The position numbers and the translations under genes were made by a program. From Maribellus sp. YY47 (lineage in GTDB: Bacteria > Bacteroidota > Bacteroidia > Bacteroidales > Prolixibacteraceae): a stretch of DNA of 64,000 nt. The notes under the pieces are model-generated. The model was given only the letters and a program-made list of their open reading frames with translations, ran no database searches and was not told the DNA's origin. The first letter of the stretch is position 1. Every line of letters begins with the position of its first letter. Of this stretch, positions 27,259 to 35,430 are shown piece after piece. The stretch spans positions 186,001 to 250,000 of the forward strand of contig NZ_JALGYW010000001.1 of the NCBI RefSeq assembly GCF_023111095.1. The letters run 5' to 3'.

Positions 27259-27744
27259 ATGAACTTAAAAATGAAGAAAGGAACAACTATGTTTTTAACA
27301 GGATTAATTGTAGGAATTGGGCTAACGATCGTTTTAATCGTTGTGATCTTGCCAAAAAAGATGTTTGTCATCAACGAGAGCAAACTGGGTTTTGACGAAA
27401 CGGTGGAAGCGATCACGCAATCAGTTCAGGAAAATAAATGGAGTATGCCGCATATGTACGATTTGCAGGCGACCATGAAAAAGAACGGATTTGATGTAAA
27501 GCCTGTAAAAGTGTTTTCGCTGTGCAAACCCGAACATGCCTACAAAATTCTCAGCGACGATAAGGTACGAATGGTATCGGCTTTAATGCCCTGCCGGGCT
27601 GCGGTGTACGAGAAGGGAGGTAAAACCTATGTTTCGATGCTGAACTCGGGACTTTTCTCCAGGTTTATGGGAAAGAAGGTAAAAGATGTAATGGGAGACG
27701 CAAGCGCTGAAAACCTACAGATTTTGGCTCCTGTTATCAAATAG
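27259..27744 (+). CDS. DUF302 domain protein, membrane-anchored
   Basis: 161 residues. An N-terminal helix (~10-33) anchors a periplasmic DUF302 domain: SKLGFDETVEAI, MPHMYDLQATMKKNGFDVKPVKVFSLCKPEHAYKIL, MPCRAAVYEKGGKTYVSML. The conserved Cys in FSLCKP and MPC fit the family. DUF302 proteins are often found with thiol or sulfur/metal genes; next to a copper-chaperone-like gene here. Function unknown. Starts at 27259, 27271 or 27289 are all possible. Confidence 0.85.
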   Translation: MNLKMKKGTTMFLTGLIVGIGLTIVLIVVILPKKMFVINESKLGFDETVEAITQSVQENKWSMPHMYDLQATMKKNGFDVKPVKVFSLCKPEHAYKILSDDKVRMVSALMPCRAAVYEKGGKTYVSMLNSGLFSRFMGKKVKDVMGDASAENLQILAPVIK

Positions 27745-27781
27745 TTGGATGAAGAAATAAAAAATCAAAAAACTAACAGAG

Positions 27782-28093
27782 ATGAAGAAAGTATTGTTTT
27801 TATTGCTGACCGTTGGTTTGTTTGCCTGTGGTTCGGCCGAAAAGAAAACGGAAACTAAGGCGACAGCGCAGGCCGAAATAACTGAAGTTTCGCTGAGTAT
27901 CGGGGGAATGACCTGCGAGCATTGTGTGATGTCGGTTGAAAAAGGTATCAACAGTTTGGAAGGAATCGAAGCGGTGAAAGTAACACTAGCAGATTCTACT
28001 GCTGTTGTCAAATACAATGCCTCGGTGCTGCAGCTCGACGATATTAAAGAAGCCGTAAAAAAGCGTGGCTACGAAGTGAAATCTGCCGAATAG
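27782..28093 (+). CDS. Lipoprotein with heavy-metal-associated (HMA) domain
   Basis: 103 residues: signal peptide with lipobox ending LFAC (Cys16), a short Lys/Thr/Glu linker (~17-33), then a complete HMA fold with the metal-binding GGMTCEHC motif (Cys45, Cys48) and the usual C-terminal VKKRGYEV. It would carry Cu(I) or another soft metal outside the cytoplasm, unlike the cytoplasmic CopZ chaperones. 37 bp after the DUF302 gene, probably one operon. No metal ATPase is nearby. Confidence 0.92.
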   Translation: MKKVLFLLLTVGLFACGSAEKKTETKATAQAEITEVSLSIGGMTCEHCVMSVEKGINSLEGIEAVKVTLADSTAVVKYNASVLQLDDIKEAVKKRGYEVKSAE

Positions 28094-28188
28094 GCTTGTT
28101 TTAAGCCGGTTGTGGAAAATAATCGGCATTAAATCATTGATGTTTGGGTAGATTTTGTATATTGAGCCAATGCTATGAAACAGATAAA

Positions 28189-28335
28189 ATGAAAGGAAAC
28201 AACAAAAAACTCGAAACAAGCGAACGAGGCTCGGTTTGGGAAGCAAAAATCGGCTTGCGTTCGGGGATTTCCGAAAAGACATATACGGTCTTCCGGAAAT
28301 CGAAAAAATGGGAAATGCACATCTATCTGAATTAA
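28189..28335 (+). CDS. Small hypothetical protein
   Basis: 48-codon frame, basic (rich in Lys, Arg, Glu), no signal peptide; SVWEAKIGLRSGISEKTYTVF forms a plausible core. Not recognised. The frame also extends upstream to 28144. Support comes from its place directly before a strong terminator (28340-28372) that would otherwise have no gene of its own within 250 bp; it could equally be the tail of the HMA transcript. Confidence 0.45.
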   Translation: MKGNNKKLETSERGSVWEAKIGLRSGISEKTYTVFRKSKKWEMHIYLN

Positions 28336-28339
28336 AATA

Positions 28340-28372
28340 AAAGCTCTGGCCAATACGACCGGAGCTTTTTTT
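28340..28372 (+). terminator. Terminator
   Basis: AAAGCTCTGG (28340-28349) / CCGGAGCTTT (28359-28368), one U-G pair, 9-nt loop, followed by more T. Ends the DUF302-HMA-small ORF unit. Confidence 0.85.
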
Positions 28373-28563
28373 ATGCTTCGAATTCTTCATGGAGAACCTT
28401 CTGCCAGAAGCTCAAGAAACAAAGTGAAAGGTGAGTGCATTCTTGCTAGTTTATATTGACGCCCTTATTCAAAATCACATCTATTTTTTTCTGATGTTCA
28501 GATGCATGATATCGTGGGATTATGCTAAATTGCAGAGACTAAAAAACAACTACTTAAGCCAAC

Positions 28564-29787
28564 ATGATCAAAAATCTAAGCTTCTTTCTGGTGTTATTTC
28601 TGCTTTTGTCGGTAATGAGCTACGGGCAAAAGATCAATGGATACATTCTTAACAACAAGGGTGAAAAAAACGAGTGTTTTTTGCGCAACATCGGTTCGGG
28701 TGAATCTACAGGAAAATATGAATACAGTCTTCCGGGGGAAAACATATTTCACTTGATGGACCTTGCCAAAATCAAGGAATTTGCCATTTACAACCAGGTA
28801 AAATGCGTGCGTGAGTTGATACAGATCGATGTGTCGCCTAACCGTATCCGGAATGCGAAAGAAATAGAAAAAGGGCCAGAGTTGGACGAAGGGCATGCCT
28901 ACCTGAGAGTGTTGTTCGAAGGGAAGCTAGGATCGTTGTACGCTTATTATGATCAAGGGAATACTTTTTATTATTACCGTGTTCGACAGTCAACGATAGA
29001 ATTGTTGTATCACAAACAGTATCAAATGGAAATAGCTACCGGTGTTGTTGAAACGAGCCGGGACGATACGTATAAGGAGCAACTGGCACAGGCGTTTCAT
29101 ATTCAAGAAGAGCGCACGTTGCAAAAATTGAGCTACACCAAAAACAGTCTGGTGCAATTTTTCGAGAACTATCATAAAGCGCACAACGCCAGTGGCGAAA
29201 ATATTGCGAAGAACGATTCGAAACCGATATTTACGGTTAGGGGAGTGTTAAACAGCAATAGCTTTAGTTCGCGAATGCAGGATCTTGGCGATACCGAGTT
29301 TGTTTCTTTTAAAGCAGCTCAATCTTTTGGTTACGGGCTCGAAGTGGAATATAATTTTGCCTTCAATCGTAATAAGTTGGCTGTTTTTGGCGGCGCAAAT
29401 TATGCCTCCTATTACAGTGATTATTCTGATCATTCCATCCAGGTCACTCACGATGGTTATAAATGGGATTATTATTCCATGGACTTGCCGGTTGGTTTAA
29501 GGTATTATGGTCACCTTTTTCCCGGGGGGAGATTGTTTCTAGAGGTGGGGTTCTGTCCCCAAATTATTCTTGACAATTCAGAATTGTTTCTTAACTCTAA
29601 TCATACCTATCGTTTCGACTCCTCTGCCAAAGAGATGTTTGGCGCCGGTTTTAGTTACGGCCGGTTTGCTTTGGCGGGCAGAGTTTTCACTACCAATAAT
29701 GTTACGCAGAACTTGTACAAAAGAGGATCGAAACTGAAGCAGTGGACTATCAGTGTGCAATACGACATTTTTCGCTCAATCCGGTAA
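28564..29787 (+). CDS. Hypothetical outer-membrane beta-barrel protein
   Basis: 407 residues with a signal peptide (ends near SYGQ, residues 1-21). Residues ~25-200 form a mixed domain with a charged helix-rich end; residues ~215-407 alternate polar and hydrophobic residues in barrel-like strands with many Tyr, Phe and Gly, and the protein ends in an aromatic/hydrophobic strand (WTISVQYDIFRSIR). This suggests an outer-membrane barrel of the porin-like type common in Bacteroidota. No specific family recognised. Confidence 0.75.
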   Translation: MIKNLSFFLVLFLLLSVMSYGQKINGYILNNKGEKNECFLRNIGSGESTGKYEYSLPGENIFHLMDLAKIKEFAIYNQVKCVRELIQIDVSPNRIRNAKEIEKGPELDEGHAYLRVLFEGKLGSLYAYYDQGNTFYYYRVRQSTIELLYHKQYQMEIATGVVETSRDDTYKEQLAQAFHIQEERTLQKLSYTKNSLVQFFENYHKAHNASGENIAKNDSKPIFTVRGVLNSNSFSSRMQDLGDTEFVSFKAAQSFGYGLEVEYNFAFNRNKLAVFGGANYASYYSDYSDHSIQVTHDGYKWDYYSMDLPVGLRYYGHLFPGGRLFLEVGFCPQIILDNSELFLNSNHTYRFDSSAKEMFGAGFSYGRFALAGRVFTTNNVTQNLYKRGSKLKQWTISVQYDIFRSIR

Positions 29788-29852
29788 TGTGATGGTCGAT
29801 GAGTCCCTTGATTCCGCTTTTTGAATAGGGAAAAGAGAAAGACTATTCAATA

Positions 29853-29893
29853 AAAAAAAACTCCGATCAAACGAATTCGACCGGAGCTTTTTT
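29853..29893. terminator. Bidirectional terminator between barrel protein and carB
   Basis: CTCCG (29861-29865) / CGGAG (29882-29886), preceded by an A-run and followed by a T-run, so it can end both the plus-strand barrel gene and minus-strand carB. Confidence 0.75.
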
Positions 29894-29914
29894 ATTCTTG
29901 CAATTTGGCTGATC

Positions 29915-32900
29915 CTATTTGTATTCGTCCCAGCTTTTTATCTTGATATCTTCCATGGTGTACTTACAAATTCCGTAAATGAAAGCACTTGCCACACGGG
30001 CATTGGTGATCAGCGGAATGTTGTAGTCGATGGCGCTACGTCTGATGTTGTATCCATTCTTCAACTCCCGGGTGGTATGGTTTTTCGGGATGTTGATCAC
30101 CAGGTCGATTTTCTTTTGTTTGATGTAATCCAGTGTATTTGGAACTTGCCCATCTTCGTCGGGCCAGTAGATCAGCGTATTTTCTACACCGTTCTCGCGG
30201 AAAAATTTGTGCGTTCCTTCAGTGGCGAAGATATTGTATCCACGTTCTACCAGCATTCTGGCGCTGTTTAGCAATTCGATTTTTCCCCGAGATGGTCCGG
30301 ATGAAATCAGGATGTTTTTCTTTGGGAAATTATAGCCTACTGACAGCATTGACTTCAAAATCGCTTCGTAGAAGTTTTCGCCTATACAACCTACTTCTCC
30401 GGTCGATGACATATCCACACCCAAAACCGGGTCGGCTTTCAGCAGACGGGCAAACGAGAACTGTGGCGCTTTCACACCTACATAATCCAGTTCAAACAGC
30501 GATTTGTCGGGTTTCGGAACATCAATTCCCAGCATCACTTTGGTAGCGATCTCAATCATGTTGAGTTTCATTACTTTCGACACAAACGGGAAGCTTCGCG
30601 AAGCGCGGAGGTTACATTCAATTACTTTTATATCGTTGTCTTTTGCCAGGAACTGCATATTGAAAGGTCCTGTAATTTCGAGACCTTTTGCAATCTGGCG
30701 TGCAATCTTTTTCACCCTGCGGATGGTTTCCACATACAATTTCTGTGGTGGGAAAACGATCGTGGCATCACCCGAGTGAACGCCGGCAAATTCCACGTGT
30801 TCCGAAATCGCGTAGGCGATCATTTCTCCGTTATTGGCTACTGCATCAATCTCAATTTCCTTGGCGTTTTCGATAAATTCGGTCACTACCACCGGATGTT
30901 CTTTTGATACGTTAGCCGCCATTTCGAGGAAGTGTTCCAACTGATCGGGGTTAGAAACCACATTCATGGCTGCTCCCGAAAGTACGTACGACGGACGGAT
31001 CAATACCGGGTAGCCTACTTCATCCACGAACTTGTGAATTTCTTCGATGGTCGAAAGGCGGGCCCAGCGTGGCTGGTCAACATTCAGTGTATCCAGCAAC
31101 GACGAGAATTTCTCGCGGTCTTCTGCATTGTCGATCTTCACCGGCGATGTTCCCAATACAGGGACATTCTGTCCGTGCAGTTTCATGGCCAGGTTGTTTG
31201 GGATTTGTCCCCCCATGGAAACCACCACTCCGTGCGGATTTTCAAGGTCGTAAATATCCATTACACGCTCGAAACTCAGCTCGTCGAAATAAAGCCGGTC
31301 GCAGGTATCGTAGTCTGTACTTACCGTTTCCGGGTTGTAGTTGATCATTACCGCACGGTAGCCTTGTTCTTTGATAGTGTTGATCGTGTTTACGCTACAC
31401 CAGTCAAATTCTACCGAGCTTCCAATTCGATAAGCTCCGGATCCGAGCACCACCACCGATTTGTGATCACCTAAATAGTGAACATCATTTTCGGTTCCGT
31501 TGTGTGTCAGGTACAGATAGTTGGTTTGAGCGGGATATTCGCCCGCCAGCGTGTCGATCTGTTTTACCACCGGAACAATGCCATGTTCTTTACGGTAAGC
31601 GCGGACACGCAGCAAATCGTTGTAAATTTCTTTTACCGAACTTTTAATCACCAGCCGGGCAATCTGGAAGTCGGAGAAACCTGCCTGTTTGGCTGCTTTC
31701 AACAGCGGTATTGGAAGTTGTTCCAGTTCGTTTACCTGGCGCAGCTCCAGTTTTATCTTGTAAATGTTGTTCAGCTTTTGCAGGAACCAGCGGTCGATCT
31801 TGGTTTTCTCGTGAATCTCGTCGATCGAATACCCTTTGTTAAAAGCTTCGGCAATGGCAAAGATCCTGCGGTCGGTTGGATTGGTCAGCTCTTGTTCAAT
31901 TTCCGGGATGTTGATTTCTTCGCGGTTGGCTACAAATCCGTGCATGCCGAGTCCTACCATTCGGATACCTTTCTGAATGGCTTCTTCGAAAGTACGACCG
32001 ATGGCCATAATTTCGCCCACCGATTTCATCGAGCTTCCGATGTTTTTCGAAACGCCTACGAATTTACTCAGGTCCCAGCGTGGAATTTTTACCACACAGT
32101 AGTCGAGTGCGGGTTCAAACGCGGCAGTGGTTACTTTTGTTACCGAGTTTTTCAGTTCGTGCAAGCCATAGCCCAAGCCCAGTTTGGCGGCTACAAATGC
32201 CAGCGGGTAACCGGTTGCTTTCGACGCCAGCGCCGATGAACGGGATAAACGTGCGTTTACTTCAATTACGCGGTAATCTTCAGAATTTGGATCAAGTGCG
32301 AATTGAACGTTACACTCGCCAACCACACCCACGCGGCGGATGATTTTTATAGAGATTGCTCTTAGTTTGTGGTATTCTGAGTTGGAAAGCGTTTGCGAAG
32401 GTGCTACTACTATACTTTCTCCGGTGTGAATTCCCAGCGGGTCGAAATTCTCCATGTTACACACCGTGATACAGTTGTCGTATTTGTCGCGTACCACTTC
32501 GTATTCCACCTCTTTCCATCCTTTTATGGATTCTTCAACCAGGATTTGAGGAGAATAGGCGAAAGCGCTTCCGGCCAGTTTTTCAAGTTCCTCTTCGTTT
32601 TCGCAGAAACCCGAGCCAAGTCCTCCAAGTGTATACGCTGCCCGGATAATGATCGGGAATCCGACTTGTTTGGCAGCTGCTTTTGCCTCTTCCATGTTCG
32701 AGGCAGCGATGCTTTTAGGTGTTTTAACATCGATCTCTGCCAACATTTTGGAGAAGATATCGCGGTCTTCGGTATCGATGATCGATTGCACCGGAGTTCC
32801 AACAACTTCAACGTTGTATTTCTCCAGAACGCCCGACTTGTATAGAGCTACTCCACAGTTCAATGCAGTCTGACCACCAAAAGCCAGCAAAATTCCCTGA

Positions 32901-33145
32901 GGCTTTTCCTTTTTAATAACTTCTTCCACAAAGTGTGGCGTTACCGGCAAAAAGTAAATTTTGTCGGCAATGTTGTCCGAAGTCTGGATGGTGGCAATGT
33001 TCGGGTTGATCAAAACCGTTTCAACGCCTTCTTCTTTCAGCGCCTTTAGAGCTTGCGAACCTGAATAGTCAAACTCACCGGCTTCTCCAATTTTCAGGGC
33101 ACCCGAACCCAGTACAATCGCTTTTTTAATATGTGTTTCTATCAT
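29915..33145 (-). CDS. carB: Carbamoyl phosphate synthase large subunit
   Basis: 1076 residues, full length. Two homologous halves, each with an ATP-grasp domain: the first starts VLGSGALKIGEAGEFDYSGSQ, the second VVLGSGAYRIGSSVEFDWCSV. The C-terminal ~140 residues are the MGS-like allosteric domain (KKNILISSGPSRGKIELLNSARMLVERGYNIFATEGT). With CarA it makes carbamoyl phosphate from glutamine, bicarbonate and 2 ATP for arginine and pyrimidine synthesis. Downstream of carA in the same direction, but with an unrelated small gene between them. Confidence 0.98.
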   Translation of the reverse strand: MIETHIKKAIVLGSGALKIGEAGEFDYSGSQALKALKEEGVETVLINPNIATIQTSDNIADKIYFLPVTPHFVEEVIKKEKPQGILLAFGGQTALNCGVALYKSGVLEKYNVEVVGTPVQSIIDTEDRDIFSKMLAEIDVKTPKSIAASNMEEAKAAAKQVGFPIIIRAAYTLGGLGSGFCENEEELEKLAGSAFAYSPQILVEESIKGWKEVEYEVVRDKYDNCITVCNMENFDPLGIHTGESIVVAPSQTLSNSEYHKLRAISIKIIRRVGVVGECNVQFALDPNSEDYRVIEVNARLSRSSALASKATGYPLAFVAAKLGLGYGLHELKNSVTKVTTAAFEPALDYCVVKIPRWDLSKFVGVSKNIGSSMKSVGEIMAIGRTFEEAIQKGIRMVGLGMHGFVANREEINIPEIEQELTNPTDRRIFAIAEAFNKGYSIDEIHEKTKIDRWFLQKLNNIYKIKLELRQVNELEQLPIPLLKAAKQAGFSDFQIARLVIKSSVKEIYNDLLRVRAYRKEHGIVPVVKQIDTLAGEYPAQTNYLYLTHNGTENDVHYLGDHKSVVVLGSGAYRIGSSVEFDWCSVNTINTIKEQGYRAVMINYNPETVSTDYDTCDRLYFDELSFERVMDIYDLENPHGVVVSMGGQIPNNLAMKLHGQNVPVLGTSPVKIDNAEDREKFSSLLDTLNVDQPRWARLSTIEEIHKFVDEVGYPVLIRPSYVLSGAAMNVVSNPDQLEHFLEMAANVSKEHPVVVTEFIENAKEIEIDAVANNGEMIAYAISEHVEFAGVHSGDATIVFPPQKLYVETIRRVKKIARQIAKGLEITGPFNMQFLAKDNDIKVIECNLRASRSFPFVSKVMKLNMIEIATKVMLGIDVPKPDKSLFELDYVGVKAPQFSFARLLKADPVLGVDMSSTGEVGCIGENFYEAILKSMLSVGYNFPKKNILISSGPSRGKIELLNSARMLVERGYNIFATEGTHKFFRENGVENTLIYWPDEDGQVPNTLDYIKQKKIDLVINIPKNHTTRELKNGYNIRRSAIDYNIPLITNARVASAFIYGICKYTMEDIKIKSWDEYK

Positions 33146-33157
33146 GATAACTATTGA

Positions 33158-33217
33158 TTTTCGAATGATGATTAACGATTGAAGATTTCGGATTGAGTGG
33201 TCTCAAATTAATCTTAA
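33158..33217. repeat. Dispersed intergenic repeat, copy A
   Basis: TGATTAACGATTGAAGATTTC-type sequence and its flank match, in opposite orientation, the carG-distal copy at 37390-37455 between argG and argC. Both are bounded by ATTAACGA/TCGTTAAT-like arms. Confidence 0.55.
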
Positions 33218-33588
33218 TCGTTGTGTTCTTCACTTTTATTCTTTTTTGCTGTTTCAATACTTTTAACAAAGATGGATATCAATTCGTTGTTCTCAATAAA
33301 ACATTCTTCCAGTAAATCAATTGATTTTGTAAGGTCGGAATACTTAATGATTTTGATAGCAACAAACGTTTCCCTGAGTTCCTTAAGGCAAATGCTCATT
33401 TTATGAATGAAATCTTTTTTCGATTCAGCACTTTGAGCTTCGCCATAATTTAGAGCAGGAGATGTTCCCGAACGGACGATTTGATTTTTCATATGAACAC
33501 CAACCGGAGAATTGGGTAAAGTCTCTGCCAGCTTGATAATCAAAGCTGCAAACTTTATCAATCTTTCCTCCAAATCAAATCTGTTCAT
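33214..33588 (-). CDS. Four-helix bundle protein (S23/IVS family) between carA and carB
   Basis: 124 residues, entirely helical. MNRFDLEERLIKFAALIIKLAETLP, HMKNQIVRSGTSPALNYGEAQSAESKKDFIHKM and LKELRETFVAIKII are the signature of the four-helix bundle family first seen encoded in 23S rRNA intervening sequences and later found widely as a free-standing gene in Bacteroidota. Molecular role unknown. Its position splits the carA-carB pair, and repeat-like AT-rich sequence lies on both sides, suggesting insertion by recombination. Confidence 0.9.
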   Translation of the reverse strand: MNRFDLEERLIKFAALIIKLAETLPNSPVGVHMKNQIVRSGTSPALNYGEAQSAESKKDFIHKMSICLKELRETFVAIKIIKYSDLTKSIDLLEECFIENNELISIFVKSIETAKKNKSEEHND

Positions 33589-33637
33589 CTCTTCTTTTTG
33601 TTCTTAATTCTTAAATCGTTAATCGATATTCTGCGGT

Positions 33638-34723
33638 TCAATCCTGTTTTTTGTATTGCACAATATTTTTTATGAATTCATCAAATAAAAACTCTGTGTC
33701 AGTCGGACCACTCGATGCCTCGGGGTGGAACTGAGTAGAAAAGAACGGCTTGGTTTTGTGTCTGATTCCTTCGTTGGTGTCATCGTTCACGTTGGTGAAC
33801 AAAGGCTCCCAGTCTTCAGGCAATGTTTGGGTTGCAACGGCAAAACCGTGGTTCTGAGAAGTAATGTAACATTTGTTGGTTCCCTGCAGCAGTACCGGTT
33901 GGTTGTGGCTGCGGTGACCGTATTTCAGTTTGTAAGTGTCAGCTCCGGCAGCACGGGCAAGCAGCTGGTTCCCCAGGCAAATTCCCATGATCGGTTTCTC
34001 TTCGGCAATTGCTGTTTTTATGTAGCTTACGGTAGCGTCGCACATAGCCGGGTCGCCGGGGCCGTTCGAGATAAATACACCGTCGTACTCTTCCTGGGTG
34101 AAGTCGTAATCCCAGGGCACGCGAATCACGGTTGCATTCCGGTCGAGCAGGCAGCGGATAATGTTGTTTTTTACCCCGCAGTCAATCAGAACAACTTTGT
34201 GTTCTCCATCGCCGTATACTTCCCGTTTTTTACAGCTGGCCACTGCCACCAGGTTTTGTTTGTTGGGATCGTAGAAATCAATTTCTTCATCAAATTCAAT
34301 TTTTCCCAGCATCGAACCTTTCTCACGTAAAATTTTTGTTAAGGCTCTCGTGTCAATGTCAAATAAGCCCGGAACTTCGTATTCTTTCAACCAATCAGAC
34401 AAACTCTTTTCAGCGTTCCAGTGGCTGAATTCAAACGAATAATCAGAGATGATTAAACCGGTGATATGCAGTTTGTTCGATTCGTAATACTTGTGGATGC
34501 CGTTTTCTTTCTGATTAAACGGAACCCCGTAGTTTCCTATCATAGGGTAGGTTGAAACCAGTATTTGTCCGGTGTACGACGGATCAGTCAGACTCTCGGG
34601 ATAACCGGTCATTGCGGTATAAAACACTACTTCTCCGGCTACCGATTTCTCACTTCCGAATGATTTTCCAACGAAAACAGTTCCGTCTTCCAATGTTAAT
34701 TTTGCCTGTCTTACTTTAAACAT
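33638..34723 (-). CDS. carA: Carbamoyl phosphate synthase small subunit
   Basis: 361 residues. N-terminal CPSase small-chain domain (~1-150) and C-terminal class I glutamine amidotransferase with nucleophile Cys249 in GICLGNQ and the His/Glu pair in FSTQFHPEA. It hydrolyses glutamine and tunnels ammonia to CarB. Preceded by a leader that contains a complete terminator-like hairpin (34738-34778), so expression is probably attenuated. Confidence 0.97.
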   Translation of the reverse strand: MFKVRQAKLTLEDGTVFVGKSFGSEKSVAGEVVFYTAMTGYPESLTDPSYTGQILVSTYPMIGNYGVPFNQKENGIHKYYESNKLHITGLIISDYSFEFSHWNAEKSLSDWLKEYEVPGLFDIDTRALTKILREKGSMLGKIEFDEEIDFYDPNKQNLVAVASCKKREVYGDGEHKVVLIDCGVKNNIIRCLLDRNATVIRVPWDYDFTQEEYDGVFISNGPGDPAMCDATVSYIKTAIAEEKPIMGICLGNQLLARAAGADTYKLKYGHRSHNQPVLLQGTNKCYITSQNHGFAVATQTLPEDWEPLFTNVNDDTNEGIRHKTKPFFSTQFHPEASSGPTDTEFLFDEFIKNIVQYKKQD

Positions 34724-34737
34724 ATTCCGATTTGATA

Positions 34738-34778
34738 TTAAAAAAAATGCGTTTGTTCTAAAATCGACAAACGCATTT
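34738..34778 (-). promoter_or_regulatory. Terminator hairpin in the carA leader (candidate attenuator)
   Basis: Minus-strand AAATGCGTTTGT (34778-34767) pairs perfectly with ACAAACGCATTT (34756-34745) around a 10-nt loop; the last stem bases merge into a run of eight U (34747-34740), 17 nt before the carA ATG. A 21-residue frame (minus strand, ATG at 34823, stop TAG at 34760-34758) ends inside the loop, so a translating ribosome would disrupt the hairpin. The frame contains two Arg codons (AGA, CGA). An intrinsic terminator is clear; attenuation is inference. Confidence 0.6.
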
Positions 34779-34859
34779 CAGTTCTTCTCTATAAATATTT
34801 TCTGATAAGTATTCCCCATACATAATGATTGTAACGTGAAGTCAAAATCAAAATCGATG

Positions 34860-34867
34860 CAAAAATA
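34860..34867 (-). promoter_or_regulatory. Candidate -7 element of carA
   Basis: Minus-strand TATTTTTG (34867-34860) fits TAnnTTTG; no TTTG 19 bp upstream. It would start the transcript near 34853, upstream of the leader frame and hairpin. Confidence 0.4.
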
Positions 34868-34907
34868 GTAAATATTCTGAATAAATTAGTTTGATTCTAA
34901 ATTAAAA

Positions 34908-34942
34908 TGAATATTATTGCAACGAAAATGAATATTTATTCA
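34908..34942. promoter_or_regulatory. Pair of ARG boxes (ArgR operator)
   Basis: TGAATATTTATTCA (34929-34942) is a perfect match to the ARG box core TGAATwwwwATTCA; TGAATATTATTGCA (34908-34921) is a weaker copy. Their starts are exactly 21 bp apart, the canonical spacing of paired ARG boxes on which ArgR hexamers bind. They end immediately before the preferred argR start. Confidence 0.8.
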
Positions 34943-35422
34943 ATGAAGAATAAGGTACAGCGACAACTTGAAATCAGAAAAATAATCCAAAACGGGAAGG
35001 TGCAAAGTCAGGAAGATTTGCTGTCGGCGTTGAGAAGTAAAGGATATGAGCTGACACAAGCCACGCTTTCGCGCGATCTGAAAATGTTGCAGGTAGCGAA
35101 AGTGCCACATCCGGTGCTGGGTTACATTTACACCATTCCCGAAAACGGTACTACCATGTCGGTTATGGAGCAGAACCGGGTTAATTACCTGGCGGATGGT
35201 TTCAAGGATTTGCAATTTTCGGGTAACCTGGCGGTGTTAAGAACCTTGCCCGGTTATGCCAGTAGTATTGCAGCTGTGGTCGATGCTTCAAATTCATGGG
35301 AGATCATAGGCACAGTTGCCGGTGATGATACCATTTTAATTATACAGAGGGAAGGAATTTCTAAAAATGATTTGATGGAGGCGTTAGTTAAAATAATGCC
35401 AAAGCTGAAAGAAAAGTTATAG
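34943..35422 (+). CDS. argR: Arginine repressor ArgR
   Basis: 159 residues from the ATG at 34943. An in-frame ATG at 34907 would add 12 residues but would place the ARG box pair inside the coding region, so the later start is preferred; KNKVQRQLEIRKIIQ is also the usual ArgR N-terminus. Winged helix-turn-helix DNA-binding domain (~1-70, with TQATLSRDLKMLQVAKV), then the C-terminal hexamerisation and arginine-binding domain with GTVAGDDTILI, whose two Asp residues bind arginine. It should repress its own operon, and possibly carA, when arginine is plentiful. Confidence 0.95.
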   Translation: MKNKVQRQLEIRKIIQNGKVQSQEDLLSALRSKGYELTQATLSRDLKMLQVAKVPHPVLGYIYTIPENGTTMSVMEQNRVNYLADGFKDLQFSGNLAVLRTLPGYASSIAAVVDASNSWEIIGTVAGDDTILIIQREGISKNDLMEALVKIMPKLKEKL

Positions 35423-35430
35423 AAACGAGA

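Noticed and set aside
31478-32239. 253-codon frame antisense to carB
   Set aside because: Shadow of strong carB coding; no recognisable protein features.
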